Below, piece by piece: positions 34,201 to 44,320 of a stretch of DNA of 64,000 nucleotides. This stretch comes from Lolium rigidum. Lineage: Eukaryota; Streptophyta; Magnoliopsida; Poales; Poaceae. The DNA is taken from NCBI RefSeq assembly GCF_022539505.1, contig NC_061514.1, forward strand, positions 328,769,090 through 328,833,089, read 5' to 3'. The notes beneath the pieces are model-generated. The model was not told the origin of the DNA. It saw only the letters and a program-made list of their open reading frames with translations, and did not search any database. The translations under genes and the position numbers were made by a program. Position 1 is the stretch's first letter; each line of letters begins with the position of its first letter.

Positions 34201-35010
34201 AACCAGCGAAACAAGAGAGAACGGTGAACAGAGGTAAACACTACCGCTCGAACATGAAACCATTGGCAACAAAATTTGAATACTAATAAATTGTTTGCCA
34301 GGCATGAAAATGGATCGATGGAAATGCGGACGCTTCCACCTCCAAGGATAGCGCTTCCTCCTCCAAGGATAGTGCTTCCTCATCATGGTGGCGGCAGCCA
34401 AAGAAATCTTCCAGTACCCAGTACCGGCCAGCCCTCTCCGCCTGCTGTCACAATGGTTACACCTGCTGCCACAATGGCTACACCTGCTGGCACAACGGCT
34501 AACAGTCAATCGATCACATCGCAGCAACATGAGAACCTAGAGTTTGGAACTATAGGGCCTTTCTCGGCGACTAGTCTCACAGCTAAGTTCATCGAAGATT
34601 TCCCTCCTCTGGCTGGTACAAAGGTAGCAATGAAGAGCCCTAAGACTGGAGCCAGTGCGGCCAAAAGCTGGCCTGCTGAAGCCACAGGAGCAACAGTGCA
34701 GAGCCCTAAGGCCGGCGTGAGTGCGGCCCAAAGTAGGCCCGTAGAAGCCCCTGCATCCACAGTGCCAAGTGAGAGTGCCGATCCATGGAGGTACATCGTT
34801 TCTTTCTGGTTCATGCTGCTCATGTTCATCCATAGCCCTTCAATGCATATAAAAAAAAATCCCTTTAATGAATATGCATAACATTGTCAATGGAATTTTT
34901 GCAGACCTGAAGGTTTTTTCAAACTGAAAGATGAAGTGGACTTCCCTCCTCTCCAAGCTGGGACCCGCTATAGCACTGACTTCCCTCCTCTCCGAGCTGC
35001 ATCCCGCTGA
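28256..35010 (+). CDS. Nucleotidyltransferase of the poly(A) polymerase/OAS1 superfamily, 15 coding exons
   Basis: Exons: 28256-28768, 29968-30153, 30452-30544, 30662-30844, 30927-31032, 31118-31297, 31449-31772, 31888-32540, 33136-33288, 33569-33732, 33801-33899, 33968-34066, 34135-34233, 34302-34790, 34905-35010. All introns are GT-AG and the sum (3447 bp) gives 1148 residues. Residues 15-75 are Gly/Tyr-rich repeats. The catalytic core has Gly176-Ser177, Asp188-Val-Asp190 and a third Asp at 247 (VVDISFNQ), the two-metal nucleotidyl-transfer site, followed by the helical PAP/OAS1-type domain (YALEVLILYILN). The long C-terminal half is Ser/Pro-rich, ends with DFPPL motifs and holds a 33-residue repeat. 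It resembles a plant family usually annotated 'nucleotidyltransferase' or 'PAP/OAS1 substrate-binding domain'; the substrate is unknown. The ATG at 28256 is preferred to one 72 bp upstream because the Gly/Tyr domain begins here. Confidence 0.88.
28985..29480. repeat. Intron 1 segment duplicated in intron 8
   Basis: Intron 1 (about 28985-29480) and intron 8 (about 32603-32915) of the nucleotidyltransferase gene share a series of matching blocks in the same order: GGAATTCTTCGATTAGACTA, CAGATCTACC, AAGCACTGTG.TTAGGAC, a GCTGTC pair, and ACTAGATCCT. The intron 8 copy is shorter. Confidence 0.75.
33693..34341 (+). repeat. Tandem exon-intron amplification, 167-bp unit
   Basis: A unit of one 99-bp exon plus one 68-bp intron is repeated with period 167: exons start at 33801, 33968, 34135 and 34302 (the last longer). 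Introns 33733-33800, 33900-33967, 34067-34134 and 34234-34301 are all 68 bp with donor GTAAAC and acceptor GCCAG. Each exon is phase 2-2 and adds 33 residues (HENGSMEMRTLPPPRIVLP, then QLPTSE.RENGEQR). Confidence 0.93.
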
Positions 35011-36147
35011 CACTCGCAGTACTTCATCGTAGAGTTGAGATGAGCAACTAATCTTTACTGGTTGAGTGATATTGTGCTCGAAGCGAGCATTTTCATCCGA
35101 CGGCATAAACAGTTCAGACAGATCGAGAGGCCATTCATCGTAATGGCATGTTGTGTGTGTTGTAAAAACTCTAATAATTTCCTGCCTTTTCTTACTGTTG
35201 TTATCCGTAGTCGGTAGCTCGTAGAAGAGAGGGGCTGTAGTGCAACTATACAAGCACTAGTTTGCATCCTCTGTAGCTTACATAACCCAAAAAAATAGAA
35301 AAATAGAAAATGCTAAAAAAAATCTTACCCTTTGTAGTTCAGTCTTTTAGCTTTTAGAAAATAAGAAAAAAAAATAGTTAGGATTAATACCTCTCCTTTG
35401 TCCCTGTGATTCTGTGGTGTTTTTTTCTTTCCGTGATCATGATATATATGCTGCGTTAAAGCTCTGTGGCAGCAACACTAACCTTGTTTATGAATTGCAG
35501 CGGTGCTACTACAGTCTAAAGATCTCTCCTCTCCCTAATAATGGTTCAGGAGTGGTAATTTTCGTGAGGCAAGTGAATAAGAAGATTTTCTTTCCAAGTT
35601 GCATAGCAGCATAAATACATCTACATTGCTGTCTTTTTTCCTTATGGTGTATCCTGACTATATTCAGCGTGCGGCTGAAAATGACAAGGTAAAGGTTATA
35701 ACAGAAACCTGTGAATGCGCTAGTGTATAACAGCAGGCCATAATGCTCGAGGCATCACCTCTGAATCGATCAAATGCATCTATGCCTTTTATTACTTTAT
35801 TAAAATATCAGTCTTACAAAAGATTACATCAGTGCCGCAAAGGGTCGATACATGCAGGAATCAACCGTCTAAAAACATAGCGAGAACATGGAGCGTCTCT
35901 GCACTAACATCCTATGATCGAAACGCCAGATCTCATGCAACCATCCCTTCTGTGTAATGGATAGTTCCTTTGTCAAGGAACTCAACTATCAACGTCTACA
36001 GTACATGAGTTGCAAGATTTTCAATAAATTCTAAATGTCTATCATCTGGTACACGCTCAATGTAAGGTAGTAAATAGGTTTTTCCTGAACACCTTTTATC
36101 TGTGAGTTTTTCGATGATGCCCAAGAAAAAGCTTTTTCCATAAGGGT
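35011..36147. other. 3' UTR of the nucleotidyltransferase gene and intergenic DNA
   Basis: No gene. A-rich tracts (35286-35320, 35360-35380) and AT-rich DNA follow the stop. The polyadenylation site is not obvious. The rest is unremarkable. Confidence 0.5.
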
Positions 36148-36484
36148 GGTCCTCGTTGACCTGCCCTCCGGGGTCTAGGTGGGACCTCTGGACGGCGGTT
36201 ATCCTTGTCTTCTGGTGTATTTGGAGGCACCGGAACGATGTGGTGTTCAACGGCGCGGCGCCGGAGGCTCGAGCGATTAGGGGTAGGATCAAGGAGGACT
36301 CCCTAAGTTGGCGTCTAGCTAGGTTGTTTCGCTCTGAGTCTTTTGGTTTTCCCGACCCCTTTCCTTTCTCGTGGAGGGACGGAGATTAGGCTTTTCTCGT
36401 TGACAGCATGCACGATGTGGTGTGAGCCTTCTGGTTTTTCTTCTATGTATCATTACACCTCCCAGGGTGTATTCTCGAAAAAAC
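36148..36484 (+). mobile_element. 5'-truncated LINE fragment
   Basis: A 77-residue frame (36156-36389) reads like the C-terminal end of plant LINE ORF2 (WTAVILVFWCIWRHRNDVVF, the segment after the zinc-binding domain). A short 3' UTR follows, ending GGTGTATTCTCGAAAAAA. CATAAGGG before and CATAAGTG after it may be a diverged target duplication. It lies downstream of the nucleotidyltransferase gene. Confidence 0.65.
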
Positions 36485-37760
36485 ATAAGTGTTAACTACT
36501 CCGATGTGATGTTTGCATAACCAGTGTTCACTCATGTCAAGAGATGTTCCAATTTTTAACACATGCTAATCTTTCAGCCTGTTAAAGCTTGATAGTTCAT
36601 GAGAATTTGGTTCATTTGTTTAAGAAATGTTTTGTCTGTATTACCACTTTAAGTATGTGTGGACATCTTCGGAAATGAAACTGGGGCAAGGATCTTCTCT
36701 AAACTCTGGGTGGGAGGACGTAATTAATCATTCCCCCTATAATTTGTTTCATGTGGTCATTAATTATTGTGCTGCGGGGGCTGACCCAAGACTCGTTTGC
36801 TCGCTCCCCCTCGCCGCCCCCGTGGGGGACGGGTGAACCATAGGCCCCCTCCTCCTCCTCCTCCTCCTCCTCCTCCAGGCTCCCTTCCCCCGATCTCCCC
36901 TGCCATTGCCGTCGGAGTGGGCTGTTGGGCGTTACCCGCGCAGTGCAGGTGACGACAGGGTTGACTTGTCCCGTGGCACGAAGGAGGGCACGGGGGCTCC
37001 TCGACGGTGACGGTGCGGCTTGGCCCCTCTCTTAGCGGTGGTGCTCCCTCGAAGCGAAGGAGGTGCATCGGTGGCGACTGGGTGTGGTGGCAGTGTTGTT
37101 AGTCGACCTGCTGCAGCGTGGCGGCGTGGACTTTGTTGGCCAGTTTGGGCCCGACTGGGCCGTTTTGGGTCCGGTGTGTCTTTGCTGCCACGTTCGGTCG
37201 GCTACTGCGAAGGCGGTGGAGGTAGTTCCCTCCCATGCGGCTATGGTGCTGCTACCACCGACTCTGTTGTCCCTTTTCTTCTTCTAGACCTTGCGACGGT
37301 GACCACATTGAGACGACGATGATGGATCCAAGTCTGTGGTGTCACGTGCTCGTCGGCAGGTTGGGTGGAGCACTTCAGATCCTCCAGTGTGTGGTTTTGG
37401 GGTGGGGAGAAAATAGAAATCCCTATCGGCTCATCTGGCACTGACAAAGTGACGCCTACGAGCGTCTCCGTTCCTTCGTGGAGGCATCGGGTGTACCCCT
37501 CCCCACTCCCATCCGCCCACCGGGGGAAATCTTAGAACTAGTCCGGGTAGCAATGGTGTCGTTGTCGTTTTCCTTTTTGAAGATGTTGTTTGGCATGCGG
37601 TGCTTCGGTGCACATATTATTTTATTTCTTTTGGAAAGGATCCTGGTTGTTGTTGGCTTCAGACTGGACGTTTTGTTAGGCCCATCCTGTTGATGCTAGT
37701 GTCCAAGCCCTTCGCTCCATTTGGTTTCCAGAATACTCTGCTTTTGCTTTTCTATTTCAC
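36485..37760. repeat. Unclassified repeat-like DNA with a (CTC)n microsatellite
   Basis: The first part (36485-36770) is AT-rich and featureless. From 36775 to about 37690 the DNA is GC-rich and T/G-biased, with a CTC repeat at about 36848-36876. Short open frames here have no recognisable domain. The composition resembles 44321-45720, so a repeat is more likely than a gene. Confidence 0.4.
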
Positions 37761-38242
37761 TTTCAATCAAACTCGAAGAGTGTAGTTATAGCAATAGTAA
37801 TGGTGCCTGGAGTGCTTAATGGGTTTCAGTCTTACTATTTTTGTATCAGAAACTTCATGTGTGATAATGTGCAAGTTGCTTGTTATGGTAGCAAGAAAAT
37901 ATTCTAGAGGAATTGCAGAGTTGTTAGCACGTGAATATGTACATTTCATCACAATACCAAAAGAAAGCAAACCATCGTACTTGACTCGTAAATCAGATCT
38001 GATGGTGCAAAATAGCCATACCACCAAAAACATCACAAGTGAAAGATAATGATCCCAGTTTGCCTAGATGAAGCACATCACTTCAAACCTCATACATTCA
38101 TGTTCCACAGGAATTTGAAGTATTATGCCCTGAGCATCTTCATTACAGTTATGCTAAAGAGGCGTCATGTTACTCAAACTTCAGCACGAAGGTTCCTTCA
38201 GGGCTACCTAAGGAGCTAAGGATGCGACACTCAGTTACAAAC
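37761..38242 (-). other. 3' flank of the RPA2 gene
   Basis: AT-rich, no coding sequence. The part near 38160-38242 should be the 3' UTR of the minus-strand RPA2 gene. I do not see a decisive polyadenylation signal. Confidence 0.5.
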
Positions 38243-41238
38243 TCAGTCAATGAATGCAGACTTGTAGTGGAAATCGTCGATCGTTGAGTAGATGTGCCCG
38301 CCATCGACATGGAAATCGATAGCTTCCCTGCATAGCAGAGATGGAAATTAGCTCGCAATAATACATCGCATATCTACAGGTGTGAGTGAGAGTGGGAGAG
38401 GCTTACTGGATCTTGCTTGCTGGCAGTCTGAGTCGTTTGGCAATTTCATCGATATGCACACCATGATCACTTGCACTGCCAAATAATCGAGTGGTTAGAA
38501 AGAAAATTTTCAAATAAAATGCTAGTAATCTATTACAATAAATGAACTTTCTACTTGTTAGGAGCCGTAACCAAACTTTTCTGTTTAATTCTGAACTCAG
38601 GGCAAGTAGTTATAGACCATCAGATTTTGATGACACATATGCTAAGCAGAAAATACAAAGTTAATATGGCCAAGCATATGGACTTCACTCGAGAAAATCT
38701 ACTACAGACAAAATGTATTAGTGTTTTTACTACAGTGCAAGGGAAGGACAGTTGATGTGCAACTTACATGCTTGCTGGTTCATTGAAAATATTCAGCACC
38801 TGCGCATACAAATCAGCCCCCAATACATTGGTTCCACTGGCCACTGGCGCCTGTAAGAATGAAATAAATGATGACAAGGGAAGATCTCTACTGTTTGATC
38901 CATTCAAACATTGCAATTACCACCTACCGGGTTCGATTTCAAAGAGGTCGGAGTACTTGCTTCGCTGGGACTATTGGAGAATGGGGTTCCCATTGCAGAA
39001 ATGGTGTGTGCAGGACTGCCAACCTAAAACAATTAACCAGAATCATAACCAAGCATTATAACTAATGAGCAAAGGGCTGATATAGTGGGAGTATTTGCAT
39101 GAGACTTCAGTACTACAGATCAGAAGCATACCTTTGATTTTGTGTTCTCGATATGCATACGTACACACTGAATGAAATGCAGTGTGACCTCATTATAATC
39201 AGTTACAGGTCTGAAATGAAAAAAAGTATATAAATTTGCATGTTTCCTTAACATCAGTGAAGCATAATATGTTGCAAAAAATACCTGACACAGAAAGCAG
39301 TAGCACGCTTCTTGTCCTGGAGTCCCTTGAGGGTACCGATGACAGAAACATACATGCCATTCCTGAATTAACAAGCACAAGAAAAAGGTGATCAGCCTTC
39401 AGAGAGGAAGGCGGTAATTTTCCTTGACAAATGAAGCTAGTGTATTCATGACAAGCATAAATGAAGGTTATACAGCTGATACATACTGGATAGCGGCAGT
39501 TTCAGCAGAATCTGCAGCATCGTTCACCCTGTAAAACATATCAACATTGACAAAGATGTGAAACTAATACATATTGCTGACAGAAGATGCTGTTAAGTAT
39601 GATTAGACATGAAACTCTTGTCTGACTAGTCGGATGGTATTGCATGTCCTCAACTCAAGAATACCAAAAACATGTATCTTCTGCCCCAAAAAGTGCTAAA
39701 CCGTAGTTGATAGTAGAAAAATAACAAATATGATTAGCAACAAACCGCTTAGCGGCTTAGCGGCTTAGCCAAATAATATAACAGTATTGTAATGGGCCTA
39801 ATGGTAGCATTTTAGATATTTATTCCCCAAAGACCACAAAAACTGTGCTAATATTAATTGACTAACAAATTTCAGTATCATTATATTATCCTAAGCCAAT
39901 GTTATAAAGACTACAAAGGAAGTATTGCACAGTAGTATGTCACCCTACTGTCTCTCAAATTAATAATTAGTCAAAGATGCAAACATTATTGCAGATTTTG
40001 CATTACTTGCATTGTGATAAGAACCAACAGCATGCCTAGTGAATACTATCAAGTATGACTAGACACAAGGATCTTGTCTGAATAGTAGGATGGTATTGCA
40101 AATCCTGAAGACATGAGCACCAAAAAATGTATCTTCTACGGTTCTGCCACAAAAAGTGCTAACCTTTTTTTGGTAGCAGAAACTATTAGATAGTACGATT
40201 ACCCACCAAGCCCCAGGCCCAATAAGGCAATAATAGTGTGGCATTGTAATGAGACTAACGACAACATTCAAGATATTTTACTCGGTTCGTTCCAAATTAA
40301 TTGATTCAGCTTTGTCTAGATACACATGTATCTAACACGTTTAGATACATGTGTATCCAGACAAAGTTGATTCAATTAATTTGAAACAGAGGGAGTATTC
40401 GTAAAGACCAAAAAAAAGAGCTAATATCGCAATTGAAGCATTTTCGAGTAGCATATCTGCCTACTGTCTCCCAAATGGTTAATTAGTCAGATGGTGAAGT
40501 AATTGCAGTTTTTTTATTAGTCAGAGATGGTGGAGTACTAATCACAAGCACTATGCTAACAGCTAATAGTACTTCTAGTGCAGATTGAACTTGCAGGATT
40601 TAACAAATTTCACATTTAACATCGAACAATGAGAGCTGAAGCAGAAAAGTCTAAAACGTTACCCCATATGAGGCTATAACACATTTGGACCATAAAGGTC
40701 AGAGATTTGCCACAAAAAAAACGCTCACCATCTGATGAAGTCGAGCCGGCCGGTGCCGTCGTCTAGCGTGAAGGACACGTCCGTCGCCCTCTCCGCCTTC
40801 CAGCTCACCGTCCCCACGAGCCTGATCTGCAAAACCCGCAACCGAATCCACATCAGAAGCCAATCTCGACTGCGAACACAGAGAGAGCCGAGGAGGAGGA
40901 GCGTGGCGGGGTCAGTGCATACGTTGGCGGTCTCGACGCCGTCGACGGCGAAGGGCGCTCCTTTCTCGCCGGCGCCGGCCAGCTGCGCGTCCGCGATCTG
41001 CTTCACGGTCAGCGGCGTCGTGCCCGACGCGCCCCGGAACTGCAAGACAGAAGCGACCAGGAGATCTGATGTCAGGAGACCGGCACGGATGCATCTGGAC
41101 ACAGAGCGGCCGCTCCGTGAGGGAGAAGGGGACAGGGGCGGACTGTACCTTGGAAGGGGTGGTGGAGTCGGCGCCGGCGTTCTGCGACGGGGTGAACTGG
41201 GAGGGGGAGAAGGCGTCGATCTGGCTCGAGAACATCAT
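38243..41238 (-). CDS. RPA2: Replication protein A 32-kDa subunit
   Basis: Coding exons in order: 41238-41149, 41039-40923, 40826-40729, 39528-39487, 39362-39285, 39210-39132, 39023-38928, 38850-38768, 38475-38407, 38327-38243. All introns are GT-AG and the 837 bp encode 278 residues, the usual length of RPA32. Residues 1-30 are a Ser/Thr/Gln-rich N-terminus of the kind phosphorylated in the cell cycle and after damage. An OB fold (DBD-D) spans about residues 65-168 ('VSFTLDDGTGRLDFIRW', 'YVSVIGTLKGLQDKKRATAF'), and a C-terminal winged helix about 205-278 (DHGVHIDEIAKRLRLP...DDFHY). RPA binds single-stranded DNA as a heterotrimer in replication, repair and recombination; the winged helix contacts repair proteins. 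Grasses have several RPA32 genes, so which paralogue this is stays open. Two ATGs stand in tandem at 41238; the first is used. Confidence 0.94.
39579..40170. repeat. Diverged direct duplication inside RPA2 intron 3
   Basis: The segments at about 39590-39705 and 40040-40165 share, in order, AAGTATGA.TAGACA, CTTGTCTGA, GGATGGTATTGCA, ATGTATCTTCT and AAAAAGTGCTAA. Parts of the following sequence (about 39850-39990 and 40400-40520) also match, so the original duplication was about 450 bp. Confidence 0.7.
40281..40395. mobile_element. Stowaway-type MITE in RPA2 intron 3
   Basis: An almost perfect palindrome of 115 bp begins CTCGGTTCGTTCCAAATTAA and ends TTAATTTGAAACAGAGGGAG, flanked by TA on both sides (40279-40280, 40396-40397). 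Size, TA target and the CTCCCTC-like ends are those of Stowaway (Tc1/mariner) elements. Confidence 0.9.
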
Positions 41239-41452
41239 GGCTGGTTCTCTCTTGGTTTGGGACGGCCTGCTCAGCGATCTGATTGGTCGGAATTCTTCGA
41301 GCGCCGGCGGATTTGGAGGTTGGCGGCGGTGGATCGGTGATTAGAAACCTGGTGTGCGGAGTGAGAACCCGGGAATATGAAGAGGAAGAGTGGGAAGGCA
41401 AGGAAAATGGCGGGAGATTTGGGCGGAGCGCGCGGAAAATGAACCCTGCTTC

Positions 41453-41460
41453 GCGCCAAT
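41453..41460 (-). promoter_or_regulatory. Putative E2F site upstream of RPA2
   Basis: On the minus strand ATTGGCGC matches the E2F consensus WTTSSCSS, about 215 bp before the RPA2 start codon. Plant replication genes, RPA included, are commonly driven by E2F at the G1/S transition. A TGGGCCC element lies nearby (about 41490). Function is inferred from the match only. Confidence 0.45.
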
Positions 41461-41470
41461 TCTAGATCCC

Positions 41471-42225
41471 GAGGGACTTCGGCCTTTGGTGGGCCCCTGC
41501 TCTGTTGAGCAAATGTTTAAAAGGTTTTTCTTTTCGAACGGAAATTTGGTGCACATGCACAATCATGATCTCCTTTTAAAAAAGAAATCGAAAATCATAT
41601 TTTTAAGTTTCAATTTTTTAAAAAAAAATCGCTTATAGTCAATGACGTATCCCACGAACTTGCAAAGTATCAATTGCAAATACTTTATATTATGCCCTAC
41701 TCCATCTGCACTTTGTGGGTTTTCCTTTATCACAAGCAAAGAGCATATTTTGCATTTTTTTAAATAATCATAATTTTCTAACTGTTGCATATGTTATTTA
41801 TTTAGGTGTCTCAACAAAATAATGGTAAATATTAACTCCGTTTTGAAATATAAGCTTTTTCAGTGGCAGGCGGTTTGCTCGTCTTATAGGTTAAAATTCT
41901 ATATGGTTGGTGTGTTGGTTGTATGTTGAGCAATTTGGACAATTTAGAACCGTGTGACTTTTGAGAACTATATTGTCCAACCTCATCTGTAAGTTGTAAT
42001 TACTACGTGCACTTTCTTGCTATAATGGGCAGGTTTGCAGACTGGGGACAATAAGAAGTTGATGAAACAGGCAGCTGGCATAGCCCGAAGTACGCAAGGA
42101 GTTGACAATCATGTTCCTACCAAGATTGGTGACTAAGTGATGGTATCTTCCTTGATCATGTGTTTCTCGAAGAAAGAAAAGAAGAGTGCAGAAAGTGGAG
42201 ATCTTTTGTGCGTGAAGACGTTTAG
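41471..42225. other. Upstream flank of RPA2, AT-rich
   Basis: No gene. A partial Stowaway-like end ('AACTCCGTTTTGAAATATAAGC', about 41834-41856) is present without a clear partner. The sequence up to the target duplication at 42215-42225 is otherwise unremarkable. Confidence 0.5.
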
Positions 42226-43205
42226 GACAGATGGTGTGGGGATGTGGCTCTCAAGGACAGGTTCCCTGCTCTATTCAGTATCGCCAATGCGCAAATGATC
42301 ACGGTGGGACAAGTGTGCAGAGACCGGGGTGCCCTGTCCTTCCGCAGATCGCTTGACCACCTGAATGTCGCCGACTGGCACCTGCTGAGATCCATCATTG
42401 ATCAAACTATCCTTGTTCCGGGCCAGGATAGGGTAACCTGGGCGTTGGAACCCTCAGGTTGCTTTTCTGTCAGGTCTATGTACTTGAAGCTGGCGCAGGG
42501 TGCCTCCATTGCTCACTTTCGGGATGTTTGGTCGGCTCGGATCCCTCTTAAGCTCAAGATCTTTGCCTGGCAACTTGTGCTAGATAAGCTTCCCACGAGC
42601 CTCAACATCTTGTCCCGTCAGGGGCCCGGTAATGGCAGTTGCAAACTTTGTGGTAGACCGGAGGATGCAGCGCATATTTTCTTCACTCGTTCCCCTGCTC
42701 TCTTTGCTTGGAGCGTTTCTCGCCGGTTGTTGGGATGCAACTGGTGTCCCGCTAATTTTGCGCAACTGTTCGCTATCATCTCTAGTCTCTCGGGTAGATT
42801 TAGAAGATGTGTTTGGCTTCTTTTCATGGCCCAATCTTGGGCTTTGTGGCTTTTTAGAAACAAGATGACCATCGAGTCGAAGTTTATGAAACATCCCGCT
42901 AATATTATCTTTAAAATGATGCTCTTTCTCCAGATGTGGAAGCCCCTGGCAAAGCCCCAGGACCGGCCGTGGATAGATCACGCGATCGGCGAGCTCAAGC
43001 TGCTACATGACGAGGCGGCCCCAAGAAGGGATGAGCAAGACGCATGAGCGCCGGCGTCGACCCTGCTGTTTGCCTTTGTGCTAGTTCGTTTGTTTGGCGA
43101 AGATGTATGCCGCAGCATGTAATACCTTTAAATCTGTACACGTTGAACCTGAGGGCTTTATTAATTTAAAGTCGGGCAGTCCATGCCTTTTATCTAAAAA
43201 AAAAA
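42226..43205 (+). mobile_element. 5'-truncated LINE (L1-type) with poly(A) tail
   Basis: A 980-bp insertion ends in a run of As (43195-43205) and is flanked by GACGTTTAG at 42217-42225 and 43206-43214, the mark of target-primed reverse transcription. It contains only the 3' part of ORF2 and a 3' UTR with an 'AACCTGAGGGCTTTATTAATTTAAAG' segment. It lies about 1 kb upstream of RPA2, in the opposite orientation to that gene. Confidence 0.92.
42244..43047 (+). pseudogene. LINE ORF2 C-terminal part with zf-RVT domain
   Basis: The open frame (267 residues, extending upstream to the 5' truncation point) matches the end of plant LINE reverse transcriptase polyproteins. It has 'ARIPLKLKIFAWQLVLDKLP' and the zinc-binding zf-RVT motif CKLCGRPEDAAHIFF with later Trp-rich segments. 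The RT domain itself is missing because of the 5' truncation, so the piece cannot mobilise itself. The frame is intact to its stop. Confidence 0.85.
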
Positions 43206-43297
43206 GACGTTTAGTCCGTTCCTTTTGTTCCTCCTAGCCATGTCCTTTTTTGTGTTGTTTTGAGGGGTACTTCTAGCTAGTTGGTTGATATTAGAAT

Positions 43298-43491
43298 TAT
43301 TCTCCAGCTCTAGTGGTAGTAGGTTTTTGCCCGTATGGGTGTTCGAGATCGAGCACTCATAGCGGGTTTCCTATTCCTGCTCCAACCCTCTTCACTTTCT
43401 TTCCCATCTTCCTTTATTTGCTATCCTTATAGAGAATTGTATCTCTGTTATGCAAGTAATGGAAAGAGGGTTAGCCCTGTTGGAAAAAAAA
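43298..43491 (+). mobile_element. tRNA-derived SINE-like element
   Basis: CAGCTCTAGTGGTAG (about 43304-43318) resembles a pol III A box, and GTTCGAGATC (43341-43350) a B box. The spacing between them is shorter than in most tRNA genes but workable. A non-tRNA body and an A-run (43483-43491) follow. A weak flanking match (AGAATTAT / AGAAGTAT) may be the target duplication. Confidence 0.5.
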
Positions 43492-43516
43492 GAAGTATAA
43501 GCCTTTTTAAATAGCT

Positions 43517-43757
43517 AGTTTAGCTTTCTAAAAAGGTTATCTTTTCAAACGGAGGTAGTAGCCTATATTGCAATTATTTATATTTATTTCTATATTTACA
43601 TTGTCTTTTGGAGCAAGTGTGGTTTCCCAGATTGAAGCTTTCTGAAAAGTTTATATTTTGAAACGGAAGTAGTATCCTATATTGCAACTATTTTCTATTT
43701 GTTTGTATATTTACATTGTGTTTTGGAGCAAGTGTGCTTTTCCAGATTGAGTTTCTT
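43517..43757. repeat. Tandem duplication, about 125-bp unit
   Basis: Two adjacent copies share 'AGCTTTCT.AAAAG', 'AACGGA.GTAGTA.CCTATA', 'TATATTTACATTGT.TTTTGG' and 'AGCAAGTGTG'. Part of the unit resembles the end of a Stowaway element, so the duplication may include a MITE remnant. Confidence 0.75.
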
Positions 43758-43986
43758 TTTTCAAACTTGCTATTTTTTCCGATTTTTTTTCAAACTGGCT
43801 TGTCCTCCACCATCCGTCACATTTATAATTTTTTCCAATGAGGGTCGGCCCTCCACTTTTCAAGACCGATTATTGAAGACGAAAGAAGCTAGCAGGCCAT
43901 GCAGCCACGCAAAGTTTGTACAGTAGTTCTCTTGCCCAGATTTGCATGAAAGAAGAAAAACCATCGAAAGTTTGACAAAAAAAATT

Positions 43987-44060
43987 TGGAGATGGGAGGT
44001 ATCGATCCCCCTTCCTCTTACAAGCAATGATAAGTGCTCTACCATTTGAGCTACATCCCC
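43987..44060 (-). tRNA. tRNA-Ala(TGC)-like sequence, probably a pseudogene
   Basis: On the minus strand GGGGATG opens a 7-bp acceptor stem that closes with CATCTCC (one G-T pair), followed by a standard D arm (TAGCTCAAATGGTAGAGC). The anticodon arm CTTAT/GTAAG has an 8-base loop (CATTGCTT) with TGC in the anticodon place. The T arm is GGGGG/CCTCC with an ATCGATA loop. The extra loop base and the missing T at loop position 54 suggest decay; CCA is not encoded, as normal for plants. Confidence 0.7.
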
Positions 44061-44305
44061 ATCGACATCTATTGCATTAATTAAATTTATTTAATCATTT
44101 AGTTAAATATATTGAATCAATTAGTTATAACATTAAGGATTAGTCAACATCGGGAGACCGTGACCAATCGGATATATCAACCGTGCTGCTACTTTTTTCA
44201 CACGACCAGCTAGTCAATGAATTCAATCACGGAAGATCAACGTCGTTAACTTTGCAATCTCTCGACCTAGCCTCCACGGCTGCTCTAGTGAGCTTGGGGG
44301 GCCTT
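44061..44305. other. Intergenic DNA left of the poly(A)-tailed insertion
   Basis: No gene or repeat recognised. 'TCACGGAAGATCAACGT' (about 44228) has a near copy at about 47153, on the other side of the insertion, which suggests an old local duplication upstream of the F-box gene. Confidence 0.4.
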
Positions 44306-44320
44306 GATACCCGTCCTTAA
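44306..44320. repeat. Target-site duplication, left copy
   Basis: GATACCCGTCCTTAA is repeated exactly at 47109-47123, the two copies flanking a poly(A)-ended insertion. Confidence 0.9.

Noticed and set aside
33687..34530. Long minus-strand open frames with repeated segments
   Set aside because: They are the complement of the amplified exon-intron units of the nucleotidyltransferase gene. The plus-strand splice structure explains the sequence fully.
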